A stretch of DNA of 64,000 nucleotides from contig NZ_KB897910.1 of assembly GCF_000377205.1 (NCBI RefSeq), positions 50,689-114,688 of the forward strand, given 5' to 3'. The stretch is from Thioalkalivibrio sp. ALJ3 (GTDB lineage Bacteria; Pseudomonadota; Gammaproteobacteria; Ectothiorhodospirales; Ectothiorhodospiraceae). The notes beneath the pieces were generated by a model. It was given only the letters and a program-made list of their open reading frames with translations. It did not search any database and had not been told where the DNA came from. Shown piece after piece: positions 25,097-33,023 of the stretch; within the stretch, counting starts at the first letter, position 1; every line of letters starts with the position of its first letter. Position numbers and translations under genes: made by a program.

Positions 25097-25723
25097 ATGG
25101 CGCTGGTCGCCAATCGTCGTTCCGTAATGACTCTGTTTTCCGCTCACGACTGCGTGCGCTGCCATCGCGTGCGCATTATCCTCGCCGAGAAGGACATCGC
25201 GGTGGATGTCGTCAACCTCGGGCCGGACGAGCTTCCCGAGGATCTCTCGGATCTCAACCCCTACAACGAGGTGCCGACCCTGGTGGATCGGGATCTGGCG
25301 CTGTATGGGACCCACGTGATCACCGAATACCTGGACGAGCGTTTCCCGCATCCACCGCTGATGCCGGTGGATCCGGTCTCCCGCGCGGCCGCGCGTCTGG
25401 CGCTCTATCGCGTCGAACGCGACTGGTACGAGGGGCTCGATGCGGTGAAGAAGGCCTCCGGTGGGGGCCTGACCAAGGCGCGCAAGATCCTGCGCGAGAG
25501 CCTGCTGAATTCGGCCGAGATCTTCGAGCTGAAACCGTACTTCCTGAGTGACGAGTTCAGCATCGTCGACTGCGCGATCGCCCCGGTCATGTGGCGTCTG
25601 CCGGCCCTGGGAATCGATCTCGATTCGCTTCCGACCGCAATTCAGGAATACGCGGATCGCGTGTGCAAGCGCGAATCCTTCCAGATTAGTCTCACCGAGG
25701 CCGAGCGCGAGCTGAGGCTGTGA
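25097..25723 (+). CDS. sspA: Stringent starvation protein A
   Basis: A 208-residue glutathione-S-transferase-fold protein without the usual GST catalytic Cys/Ser-based activity; SspA binds RNA polymerase and changes transcription during starvation and acid stress. Visible: N-terminal thioredoxin-like half (MTLFSAHDCVRCHRVRIILAEK) with the conserved NPYNEVPTLVDRD cis-Pro segment, and helical C-terminal half ending near residue 200. The start is ATG 25097, preceded by GGGAGAAAG. The frame continues upstream into the MITE, which is not coding. Its usual partner sspB overlaps its stop. Confidence 0.95.
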   Translation: MALVANRRSVMTLFSAHDCVRCHRVRIILAEKDIAVDVVNLGPDELPEDLSDLNPYNEVPTLVDRDLALYGTHVITEYLDERFPHPPLMPVDPVSRAAARLALYRVERDWYEGLDAVKKASGGGLTKARKILRESLLNSAEIFELKPYFLSDEFSIVDCAIAPVMWRLPALGIDLDSLPTAIQEYADRVCKRESFQISLTEAERELRL

Positions 25724-26154
25724 CCTCTTCGCGTCCCTATCTGCTCCGGGCCCTGTGGGAGTGGATCACGGATAACGGCTTTACGCCGCACATCCTGGTC
25801 GACGCCACGGTGGAGGGTACGCTGGTGCCCGATGCCTTTGTCGAACAGGGCAAGATCACGCTCAATATTGGCCCTTCGGCCGTTCAGGCCCTGAATATCG
25901 GAGACGAGGCCGTGGCATTCTCCGCCCGCTTTGCCGGGAACCCGATGGATGTCTACGTGCCCACGCAGGCAGTGCTGGCCGTTTACGCGCGCGAGAACGG
26001 GCAGGGCATGATGTTCGGCAGCGAGCCGGGTCCGGGGCCGGAGGATGGCCCGGGCGGCGATGGGCCGGACGACTCCGGTCCCTCGGGTTCGGATCAGGAC
26101 GGGGACAAGTCGGGCGCCAAGCGCAAGGGCCCTGCCCTGAAGGTCGTCAAGTAG
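25720..26154 (+). CDS. sspB: ClpXP protease specificity-enhancing factor SspB
   Basis: A 144-residue adaptor that delivers ssrA-tagged proteins to ClpXP. Residues 1-105 match the SspB fold (RPYLLRALWEWITDNGFTPH, LNIGPSAVQALN, FSARFAGNPMDVYVP). The rest is a disordered acidic Gly/Pro/Asp linker ending in the basic-hydrophobic tail ALKVVK, which is the ClpX-binding peptide. The start is GTG in a GTGA overlap with the sspA stop. Its end overlaps the convergent FAD-oxidase end by 8 bp. Confidence 0.94.
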   Translation: MTSSRPYLLRALWEWITDNGFTPHILVDATVEGTLVPDAFVEQGKITLNIGPSAVQALNIGDEAVAFSARFAGNPMDVYVPTQAVLAVYARENGQGMMFGSEPGPGPEDGPGGDGPDDSGPSGSDQDGDKSGAKRKGPALKVVK

Positions 26155-27541
26155 TATTTGTGATGTCGGGCCCCGGCGCCTTGCCGGGGTTCAGGATGTT
26201 GTCGGGATCGAAGCTCTGCTTGATCCCGGCCATCAGGTTCAGCGCCACGGGATCGATCTCTCGGCCCATGAATGCGCGCTTCACCAGTCCGATCCCGTGC
26301 TCCCCGGACAGCGTGCCCCCAAGCCCCAGCACCAGCGTGAAGACCTCGTCCAGGCAGCGCTCGGCGGCGGCCAGTTCCCGCGGGTCGTCCGGGTTCACCA
26401 GCAGGTTCACGTGGATGTTGCCGTTGCCGGCGTGACCAAAGTTCACGATCTTGATCGCGTGCGTCTCCCCGAGTTGGTCCAGCCCCGCAATCAGCTCGGG
26501 GATGCGGGAGACGGGCACGACCACATCCTCGTTGATTTTCTTGGGCGCGACGGTGCGCAGCGCCGGGGAGAGCGCCTTGCGTACGGCCCACAGGGCCTGG
26601 GCCTCTTCCGGGGTGTCCGCGCTGAGCGTCTGTAGACAGCCCGTGCCGTCTGCCACATTCCGGATGCCGCGGGTCGTCGCGTCGATCCCGGCCTCGGTGC
26701 CATCTGTCTCGATCATGAGGATGGCCCCGGCGTCGTCGGGCAGGGGGCTGTCTGGTGCATAGTCGCGGATCATCGCAATCGCCGAGTGGTCCATGAACTC
26801 CAGGGCCGATGGAACCTCCGTGCGCGCCATCAGCCGGGAAACCGCGGCTGCCGCGTCACCGACGCTGCGATACACGGCCTGGATCAGCCGGGTCGCCTCG
26901 GGTCGCGGCGTGAGGCGGAGCGTGGCTTCAGTAATGACGGCGAGCGTCCCTTCGGAGCCGATCAGCAGCCGCGTGAGGTCATAGCCGACGACGCCCTTGG
27001 TCGTGTGCACGCCCGTGCGGAAGGACTCGCCCGTGCCGGCGACCCCCGCCAGCCCCAGGGTGTTGTCGCGGGGGGTGCCGTACTTCACTGCATGCGGCCC
27101 CGCCGAGTTGTAGGCAAGATTGCCGCCGAGCGTGCAGTAGGCACTGCTCGTGGGGTCGGGTGGCCAGAAAAAACCGTGTGCGCCCGCCGCGGCCTGCACT
27201 TCGCTATTGGTGACCCCCGGCTCCGCCACCAGCCAGCGGTTCGCCGGGTCGATCTCCAGGATGCGGTTCATGCGCTCGAACGACAGGACCAGTCCGCCGT
27301 GATCGGGTACCGCGGCCCCGGTGGTGCCGGTGCCGCGCCCGCGGCAGGTCAGGGGTGCGCCCAGCCGCCGGCACAGCCGAACCACCTCGCGCACCGTCTC
27401 GGCATCGCGGGCGAAGGCCACCGCATCCGGTGCGGCGTGGAGCTTCGAGTTGTCGGCCCCGTAGGACCAGCAGTCGGCCGGGTCCAGCAGGCGGTCCTCG
27501 GCGGGCAGTAGTTGCTCGATCTCGCGCGCCAGTGGCGTCAT
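26147..27541 (-). CDS. FAD-linked oxidase of the GlcD/D-lactate dehydrogenase type
   Basis: A 464-residue flavoenzyme. The N-terminal PCMH-type FAD domain shows RGRGTGTTGAAVP, the GGNLAYNSAGPHAVKYG loop and LIGSEGTLAVITEATL. The C-terminal FAD-oxidase domain shows VNFGHAGNGNIHVNLL and SGEHGIGLVKR with its substrate-binding His. Likely substrate is a 2-hydroxy acid (glycolate or D-lactate), but family members vary. No GlcE or GlcF gene is adjacent. ATG 27541 overlaps the yraN stop (ATGA), so the two are translationally coupled. Confidence 0.88.
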   Translation of the reverse strand: MTPLAREIEQLLPAEDRLLDPADCWSYGADNSKLHAAPDAVAFARDAETVREVVRLCRRLGAPLTCRGRGTGTTGAAVPDHGGLVLSFERMNRILEIDPANRWLVAEPGVTNSEVQAAAGAHGFFWPPDPTSSAYCTLGGNLAYNSAGPHAVKYGTPRDNTLGLAGVAGTGESFRTGVHTTKGVVGYDLTRLLIGSEGTLAVITEATLRLTPRPEATRLIQAVYRSVGDAAAAVSRLMARTEVPSALEFMDHSAIAMIRDYAPDSPLPDDAGAILMIETDGTEAGIDATTRGIRNVADGTGCLQTLSADTPEEAQALWAVRKALSPALRTVAPKKINEDVVVPVSRIPELIAGLDQLGETHAIKIVNFGHAGNGNIHVNLLVNPDDPRELAAAERCLDEVFTLVLGLGGTLSGEHGIGLVKRAFMGREIDPVALNLMAGIKQSFDPDNILNPGKAPGPDITNTT

Positions 27542-27894
27542 GCCGGGTCCCCCTGAATGGCGTCGGGCAGCCACTCGATGGTGTTTTCGCCGTCCAGCAG
27601 GACCACGTCGAAGCGCACGGGGCCTTGCCAGCGGGTCTCCTGCAGATAGCCCTCGGCGGCGCGCAGCAGGCGTCTGCGTTTGCCGGCGTCGATGCTCTCG
27701 GCGCCGCCACCAAAGCCACGATGGCTGCGCTTGCGTACCTCGACCAGGACCAGTGTGTCACCCTCGCGCGCCACCAGGTCCAGCTCGCCCCAGGGGCGCC
27801 GGACGTTTCGCGCCACAAGCATGAGACCCTGCCCGGTCAGGTAGTGTGCCGCTCGGTCCTCGGCGGCTTGGCCGGCGGTGCCGGGGCGGAACAT
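27538..27894 (-). CDS. yraN: YraN family protein (UPF0102), putative endonuclease fold
   Basis: A 118-residue protein with the YraN core: AEDRAAHYLTGQGL, the GELDLVAREGDTLVLVEVRKR stretch carrying the Glu-Asp-(x)-Glu-Val-Lys-like nuclease motif, and a C-terminal RFDVVLLDG strand. The family is predicted to be a Holliday-junction-resolvase-like nuclease with no firm role. It sits 3 bp after lpoA and overlaps the FAD-oxidase start; the lpoA-yraN order is conserved in gammaproteobacteria next to the divergent rsmI. Confidence 0.92.
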   Translation of the reverse strand: MFRPGTAGQAAEDRAAHYLTGQGLMLVARNVRRPWGELDLVAREGDTLVLVEVRKRSHRGFGGGAESIDAGKRRRLLRAAEGYLQETRWQGPVRFDVVLLDGENTIEWLPDAIQGDPA

Positions 27895-27897
27895 TGG

Positions 27898-29763
27898 TCA
27901 GTTGCCTTCGTTGGCGGATCCCAGCTGGCGTGGCGCACCGCCCTCGAATCGCGCCCATGCCGGTTCCCGTATCCAGTCGCCGCTCACCGGGTTGAGCGAC
28001 CAGGTGCCGGCCCCCCCGACGATCTGGTGGTGGGCCGCCGCGCGCACCGCCCGATCGTGCAGGCTCAGGCGCAAGGCATCCATGCCGAGTGCAGTGAACC
28101 GCGGAAGTTCATCGGTTGTGTTCTCCGCCGCCTCGCCGTTCAGCGGTTCGATGGTCGCGAACAGATGGGGGGCGTCGGGGAAGACGATGCCGTTGAGGTC
28201 GCGGTCGCGATTGGTGTTCGGCTGCCCGGCATAGATGTGCGGGGTCGCCATGATCGGCAGCTGTCGTGCGCCGTGGAAATGCAGATGCGGCACAAGCTGG
28301 CGCATCTGCCGTGATGTCCCGGTCACGAACAGATGGTCGGCATCTCCCCGTACTTGGGGATCTCCCTCGAGGCTCAGTCCGGTGCGGCGCGCGACATCGC
28401 GAATGCGTGCCTCGCTCTGCTCGATACCCAGCGCATTGCCTACGCGCTCGTTGATGTCCTCGGCGTCCGGGCGCAGGCGCACGATGTCGCGCGGGCGTAG
28501 CCCGTAGTCGGAGAGCGCATCTTGGTAGGCCTGTGCCACCCGATCCCCGAATTCGCCCTCGGGGAGGATGACCAGTGGATGTCGCCAGCCGGTCCGCACC
28601 GCCCGGTCTACCACGGCGTAGGCATCCTCCTCCGGGTTCAGCGCCAGCGTACCGAAGGCACCGTTGCCATCCAGCCGGGTGCGGTTGAGGAGCAGGGTCG
28701 GCCGTGTCTCTTCGCTTGCGGCCACCGCTCGTACCGCATCTCGATCCAGCGGCCCGATGATCCGGTCCACGCCATCCTCCACACCCCGGCGGTAGAGGTC
28801 GGCCGCCGTCTCAGGGTCTCCGCGCGTATCGCGCACCACCAGTCGCCCGTGCCCACCGGTCTCGGAGTAATAGGCTCGAGTAATGCCATCGAGGATCGCG
28901 TTACCCAGTTGGGCGAGATCCCCGGAGAGGGGCAGGAGTACCAGGATGGTCTCCGGCGATTCGCTCTGGAGCGGATGGCTCGAGACCAACTCGGGGAGGA
29001 GGCTATTGGCCGGATGCGACGGGTACCGTTCCCGCCATTGGCCCGCCACCCGCCGTGCATCGTCTTGCGAGTTGACGCCCCGCAACCCTGCAAAGAGTCG
29101 CACCCACGGTTCTGCGTCGGGATTCGCGCCGGCGGCCAGGTGATCGCGCTGTCCCGGGCGCAGGCCCGACAGCAGTCCCCAGATTCGCTCCTGATTCCCG
29201 GTCTGGGCATCCGGTTCCAGCAGGAGCATGCTGTCCAGGCGCAAACGGGCGTCCAGCGCCTGATACCATTCGCGTTCGTGTTCCAGTAGGCGGGCATGCA
29301 GGGCCAGACCTTCGCGGTAGACCTCGGGCGTGCGGGTTTCGTCGTCCGGGTCATCGGCGCCGAGCCGTTCGCGTGCTGTCTCCCACTCGCTGCGTGCGGC
29401 CGCCAGGCGGCCGCCGCGCACGCGGTCGGCCAGCGGCTCGCGATGCTGGGCATCGAGATCGCCCCAGAGTGTGTCGGCCCGGTCGATCAGGTCGTCATCC
29501 GGGTCGTCCAGGCTCAGGACTGCGTCGATCGCGGCCCGCACGTTGTCGGGCTGAGGATCGGCCCAGGCTTCGTCAAGGAGGGCAGGCGCCCGCTGCTCCA
29601 TTGGCAGGTCGACGATCTCGGGGCGTTCCTCCTCCGGTTCCGGGGCGGGGGTGGGATCCGGACGCGGGGTTGCGCAGCCGGCGAGGATCGCACCGGCGAG
29701 CAGGCTCAGGGCCAGGCGGCCCCGGTAGCGCCGTACGGCGGCTGGAGAGAGGTGTAAGTTCAC
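27898..29763 (-). CDS. lpoA: Outer-membrane lipoprotein activator of PBP1A (LpoA)
   Basis: About 621 residues. The N-terminal signal ends in LAGC (Cys30), giving a lipoprotein, followed by a Pro/Glu-rich linker. Residues 60-250 form a TPR-like helical domain. The C-terminal part is a periplasmic-binding-protein fold (TILVLLPLSGDLAQLGNAI, DRIIGPLDRDAVRAVA). LpoA reaches through the periplasm to stimulate PBP1A peptidoglycan synthesis. The start is taken as GTG 29763, giving a normal lipoprotein signal; the frame stays open far upstream across rsmI and rnpB, which is coincidental. Divergent from rsmI. Confidence 0.9.
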   Translation of the reverse strand: MNLHLSPAAVRRYRGRLALSLLAGAILAGCATPRPDPTPAPEPEEERPEIVDLPMEQRAPALLDEAWADPQPDNVRAAIDAVLSLDDPDDDLIDRADTLWGDLDAQHREPLADRVRGGRLAAARSEWETARERLGADDPDDETRTPEVYREGLALHARLLEHEREWYQALDARLRLDSMLLLEPDAQTGNQERIWGLLSGLRPGQRDHLAAGANPDAEPWVRLFAGLRGVNSQDDARRVAGQWRERYPSHPANSLLPELVSSHPLQSESPETILVLLPLSGDLAQLGNAILDGITRAYYSETGGHGRLVVRDTRGDPETAADLYRRGVEDGVDRIIGPLDRDAVRAVAASEETRPTLLLNRTRLDGNGAFGTLALNPEEDAYAVVDRAVRTGWRHPLVILPEGEFGDRVAQAYQDALSDYGLRPRDIVRLRPDAEDINERVGNALGIEQSEARIRDVARRTGLSLEGDPQVRGDADHLFVTGTSRQMRQLVPHLHFHGARQLPIMATPHIYAGQPNTNRDRDLNGIVFPDAPHLFATIEPLNGEAAENTTDELPRFTALGMDALRLSLHDRAVRAAAHHQIVGGAGTWSLNPVSGDWIREPAWARFEGGAPRQLGSANEGN

Positions 29764-29798
29764 GATAGCGGGATGCTCGGCGTATTGGGGAGTCAGTA

Positions 29799-30680
29799 TT
29801 GAAAGCGCATCAGGTTGTGTCAACGAATTGCGGCACGTTATGGGTGGTTGCCACGCCGATCGGCAATCTGGCCGATCTGAGTCCCCGAGCCCGTGACGTG
29901 CTGGCGCGAGTGTCGCGCATCGCCGCGGAGGATACGCGACACAGCGCCGGGTTGCTGGCGCACCTGGGGGTGCAGACGTCGCTGGTGAGTCTCCACGAAC
30001 ATAACGAGCGCGAGCGGATCCCTTCGTTGTTGTCTGCGCTGGAGGCGGGCGACGATCTCGCGTTGATCTCGGATGCCGGTACGCCGCTGGTCTCCGATCC
30101 GGGGTATCGTCTGGTACGGGCGGCCACCGAGGCAGGACTGCCGGTGCGTGCGGTGCCTGGCGCCAGCGCGCCGCTCGCCGCGCTTGCCGTCGCTGGTCTG
30201 CCATCCGACCGTTTCTGCTTTGAGGGTTTCCTGCCACACTCCGGTGGGGCCCGCCGTCGCCGCCTGGCGGCCCTGCTGGCGCAGCCGGTGACGACGATCC
30301 TGTTCGAGTCCTCGCATCGTGTGCGCGCTGCCGCCGACGACCTGGCCGGGCTGGCCCCGGAGCGGGTCGTGTTCCTGGGGCGCGAGCTGACCAAGCAGTT
30401 CGAGGAACACTACAGAGGGCTCGCTGGCGAGCTACCGGCCTGGCTCGATGCCGACGCCAATCGCCTGCGAGGTGAATTCGTCCTGATCCTCGCGCCGGCG
30501 CCGCAGGCGGCCGACCCGGAGTCCGAGGATGCCCCGCTGGCCGACGAACATGAACGCCTGCTGGTGGCCTTGCTGGGGGAGCTCCCGTTGAAACGTGCGG
30601 TGCGGGTCGTCGCCGATGCGACCGGAGTGCCGCGCAACCGTGTCTATGCCCGTGCCCTGCGTCTGAAGTACGAGGGTTGA
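29799..30680 (+). CDS. rsmI: 16S rRNA (cytidine-1402 2'-O) methyltransferase
   Basis: A 293-residue tetrapyrrole-methylase-fold enzyme that methylates C1402 of 16S rRNA. Visible: TLWVVATPIGNLADLSPRA at the N-terminus, AAEDTRHSAGLL, LISDAGTPLVSDPGYRLVR and the ESSHRV segment. The start is TTG 29799, supported by GGGGAG six bases upstream and by the N-terminus of relatives; GTG 29817 is an alternative. Only 35 bp separate it from lpoA on the other strand, so the two promoters must overlap. Confidence 0.94.
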   Translation: MKAHQVVSTNCGTLWVVATPIGNLADLSPRARDVLARVSRIAAEDTRHSAGLLAHLGVQTSLVSLHEHNERERIPSLLSALEAGDDLALISDAGTPLVSDPGYRLVRAATEAGLPVRAVPGASAPLAALAVAGLPSDRFCFEGFLPHSGGARRRRLAALLAQPVTTILFESSHRVRAAADDLAGLAPERVVFLGRELTKQFEEHYRGLAGELPAWLDADANRLRGEFVLILAPAPQAADPESEDAPLADEHERLLVALLGELPLKRAVRVVADATGVPRNRVYARALRLKYEG

Positions 30681-30725
30681 TGGGATATTGCTTGCGTTCC
30701 CGCGGGTGCGGGCGTAAAAGGAGCG

Positions 30726-31076
30726 CGGGAGCTGGCCTGGCAGTCGCTGTATCCACTGGATGCGGAGGAAAGTCCGGGCTCCACAGGGCAGGACGCCAGG
30801 TAACGCCTGGGCGGCGCGAGCCGACGGAAAGTGCCGCAGAAAATACACCGCCGATGGCCTTCGGGCACAGGTAAGGGTGAAAAGGTGCGGTAAGAGCGCA
30901 CCGCACGGCTGGTAACAGTCCGTGGCAGGGTAAACCCCGTCCGGAGCAAGGCCAAATAGGGGTGCATGGTGTGGCCCGCATCGCACCCGGGTAGGCTGCT
31001 CGAGGCGTCCGGTGACGGACGTCCCAGATGAATGACTGTCCACGACAGAACCCGGCTTACGGCCGGCTCCCACTTT
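30726..31076 (+). ncRNA. rnpB: RNase P RNA (class A)
   Basis: The catalytic RNA that matures tRNA 5' ends. The 5' strand of helix P1 (GGGAGCTGGCC, 30727-30737) pairs with GGCCGGCTCCC at the 3' end (31061-31071). The universal GAGGAAAGTCCGGGCTCC block follows the start, with later conserved pieces GGTAAGGGTGAAAAGG, CCGTCCGGAGCAAGGCC and ACAGAACCCGGCTTA near the end. A CACTTTTTCCC tract after the last stem probably ends transcription. It sits between rsmI and mraZ, as in other gammaproteobacteria. Confidence 0.96.
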
Positions 31077-31279
31077 TTCCCACCTTTGCGGCCCCCTCTG
31101 CGGGCCTGTGTCTCGCCGTGTCGGCGGTTCTTGCCAAAAAATAGTGAAGTAGTTTCTTAAGTGTTGCCCTCAAGGCGCGGCTTTTGGGGTCTTATTTTTT
31201 GGCTGCGCCGTCGCTGGGCATGCGTTCGCTAAGTCTCTGTGATTCAACGCTTATTTTTGATTTTTTCGGGTCGATTTTC

Positions 31280-31309
31280 TTGACTCCTGGCGATAGCCGT
31301 ACCTATAGT
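31280..31309 (+). promoter_or_regulatory. Sigma-70-type promoter of the dcw cluster
   Basis: TTGACT (31280-31285) and TATAGT (31304-31309), separated by 18 bp, lie in an AT-rich stretch after rnpB. The start would fall near 31316, immediately before the MraZ boxes. The remaining 31080-31279 region is AT-rich with several T tracts and no other clear signal. Confidence 0.7.
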
Positions 31310-31318
31310 GTCGAAAAG

Positions 31319-31343
31319 TGGGGAATGGTGGGAAAAGGTGGGT
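31319..31343 (+). promoter_or_regulatory. MraZ operator: three TGGGN direct repeats
   Basis: TGGGG, TGGGA and TGGGT occur with exact 5-nt spacers (31319-31323, 31329-31333, 31339-31343). In E. coli and other bacteria MraZ binds such repeats near the mra promoter and represses the cluster. The boxes lie just downstream of the predicted transcription start and 23 bp before the mraZ ATG. Confidence 0.85.
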
Positions 31344-31366
31344 GACCACCGCAACCGGTACCGGCC

Positions 31367-31807
31367 ATGTTTCGAGGCGTAAGCCAGCTCAATCTGGATG
31401 CCAAGGGTCGCTTGGCCATGCCCGCGCGCTATCGCGATGCGCTGGCGGCATCCTGTGGCGGCCAGCTGGTGATCACCGTTGACCCCGACCGTTGCCTGCT
31501 CCTGTATCCGTTCCCCGAGTGGGAGCGCATCGAGCAAAGTCTGATGTCCCGCCCCAACATGAATCCGAAGGTCCGTAACCTTCAGCGCCTCCTGGTCGGT
31601 CATGCGACCGAGTGCGAGCTGGATGGCAGCGGCCGTCTCCTGCTGCCGACGCCGCTGCGCCAGTACGCCAGCCTGGACAAGCGTGCGGTGCTGCTGGGGC
31701 AGGGCAACAAGTTCGAGATCTGGGATGCCGATTCCTGGGATGCCCGTTGCGAGCAGGCGCTGGGGGGTGACGTGGATGATGACGCGCTCGAGTCCATTGC
31801 GTTGTGA
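31367..31807 (+). CDS. mraZ: Transcriptional regulator MraZ
   Basis: A 146-residue AbrB-like DNA-binding protein with two tandem SpoVT/AbrB half-repeats: residues 4-50 (LDAKGRLAMPARYRDAL) and about 75-125 (ECELDGSGRLLLPTPLRQYA). MraZ forms ring oligomers and represses its own operon. The matching operator lies directly upstream. First gene of the dcw cluster. Its stop overlaps a GTG just before the rsmH start. Confidence 0.96.
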   Translation: MFRGVSQLNLDAKGRLAMPARYRDALAASCGGQLVITVDPDRCLLLYPFPEWERIEQSLMSRPNMNPKVRNLQRLLVGHATECELDGSGRLLLPTPLRQYASLDKRAVLLGQGNKFEIWDADSWDARCEQALGGDVDDDALESIAL

Positions 31808-31809
31808 CC

Positions 31810-32739
31810 ATGATGGAAACCGTCGCTCATATCCCGGTGCTGCGCGACGCGGTGCTGGAGGGACTGGCCGTGCGCGCTGACGGGTTCTATGTGGATGGGA
31901 CCTTCGGGCGCGGCGGGCACAGCCGTGCGATTCTCGATCGCCTCGGCGCCGGCGGAAACCTGCTGGCGATGGACCGGGACCCCGAGGCGGCTGCGGCCGC
32001 CTCTTCGTTTGCGGACGATCCACGCTTCTCCTTCGAGCCGGGGCCGTTCTCGGCAATGGCCGATACCCTGCGCCGACGCTTCCCCGAGCGCACCCCGGAT
32101 GGCGTGTTCCTGGATCTGGGGGTCTCTTCCCCTCAACTGGACACTCCCGAGCGTGGTTTCAGCTTCCAGCACGACGGCCCGCTGGACATGCGCATGGACC
32201 CCACGCAGGGCGAGAGCGCGGCGGACTGGCTGGCCCGCGCGGAGCAGGACGAGATCGCCGACGTGATTTATCACTACGGCGAGGAGCGCCATTCCCGCCG
32301 CATCGCCCGTGCGATCGTTGCCGCGCGCGCCGAGGCCCCGATTACACGGACCGCGCAGCTGGCCGAGATCGTTCGCCGAGCAGTCCCTGGCCGCGAGCCG
32401 GGCAAGCATCCGGCTACACGCACCTTTCAGGCCCTGCGGATCCATGTGAACCGGGAGCTCGAGCAGTTGGAGCAGTGGCTCGAGACGATCCCGGCGGGCC
32501 TGCACCCGGGCGCGCGGATGGTGGTGATCAGCTTTCATTCGCTCGAGGACCGCATGGTCAAGCAGGCGCTGCGTGGCCCGCGCCCGGAAGCCCGCCTGCC
32601 GCGCGGGCTTCCGGTGATGCCCGAAACGCCCGAGCGCCCGTGGCGCCAGATCGGAAAGCCCGTGCGCGCCGATGCCGAAGAGCAGCGCCGCAACCCGCGC
32701 GCGCGCTCGGCGGTGCTGCGCGTGGGGGAGCGCACCTGA
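31810..32739 (+). CDS. rsmH: 16S rRNA (cytosine-1402 N4) methyltransferase
   Basis: About 309 residues, class I SAM methyltransferase. Visible: HIPVLRDAVLEGL start, SAM loop VDGTFGRGGHSRAIL, FLDLGVSSPQLD, and the C-terminal VVISFHSLEDRMVKQ. It adds N4-methyl to C1402 of 16S rRNA, the same base treated by RsmI encoded 1.1 kb upstream. ATG 31810 matches the homologous MME start; GTG 31804 overlaps the mraZ stop. Its stop overlaps ftsL (TGATG). Confidence 0.95.
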   Translation: MMETVAHIPVLRDAVLEGLAVRADGFYVDGTFGRGGHSRAILDRLGAGGNLLAMDRDPEAAAAASSFADDPRFSFEPGPFSAMADTLRRRFPERTPDGVFLDLGVSSPQLDTPERGFSFQHDGPLDMRMDPTQGESAADWLARAEQDEIADVIYHYGEERHSRRIARAIVAARAEAPITRTAQLAEIVRRAVPGREPGKHPATRTFQALRIHVNRELEQLEQWLETIPAGLHPGARMVVISFHSLEDRMVKQALRGPRPEARLPRGLPVMPETPERPWRQIGKPVRADAEEQRRNPRARSAVLRVGERT

Positions 32740-33023
32740 TGGTGTTTCGCGGCTTCATCCTGATCATTCTGGCGACCGGGGTCTTCGCCTCCGCCGTGGG
32801 AGTAGTCGCGGCCAAGCATGAGGCGCGCCAGGCGTTTATCGCGCATCAGTCGGAACTTTCGGAGCGCGACACCCTGAATCTGGAATGGACGCAATTGCAG
32901 ATCGAGCAATCGACCTGGGCGACGCAGGGCCGTATCGAGCAGCAGGCTCGTGAAGAACTGGGGATGATCAAGCCCGAGCCGGATCGCATCGTGGTGATCG
33001 GAGGGCGCACATGGGAGCGCTGA
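32739..33023 (+). CDS. ftsL: Cell division protein FtsL
   Basis: A 94-residue bitopic protein: short N-terminus, one membrane helix (GFILIILATGVFASAVGVV), then a leucine-zipper-like coiled coil in the periplasm (ERDTLNLEWTQLQIEQSTW). FtsL joins FtsB and FtsQ in the divisome and activates FtsWI. Its start overlaps the rsmH stop and its end overlaps ftsI by 13 bp. Confidence 0.92.
   Translation: MVFRGFILIILATGVFASAVGVVAAKHEARQAFIAHQSELSERDTLNLEWTQLQIEQSTWATQGRIEQQAREELGMIKPEPDRIVVIGGRTWER

Noticed and set aside
29764..30981. Upstream extension of the lpoA frame across rsmI and rnpB
   Set aside because: The extension has no signal sequence logic and crosses a conserved RNA gene; the lipoprotein signal starts at the GTG at 29763.
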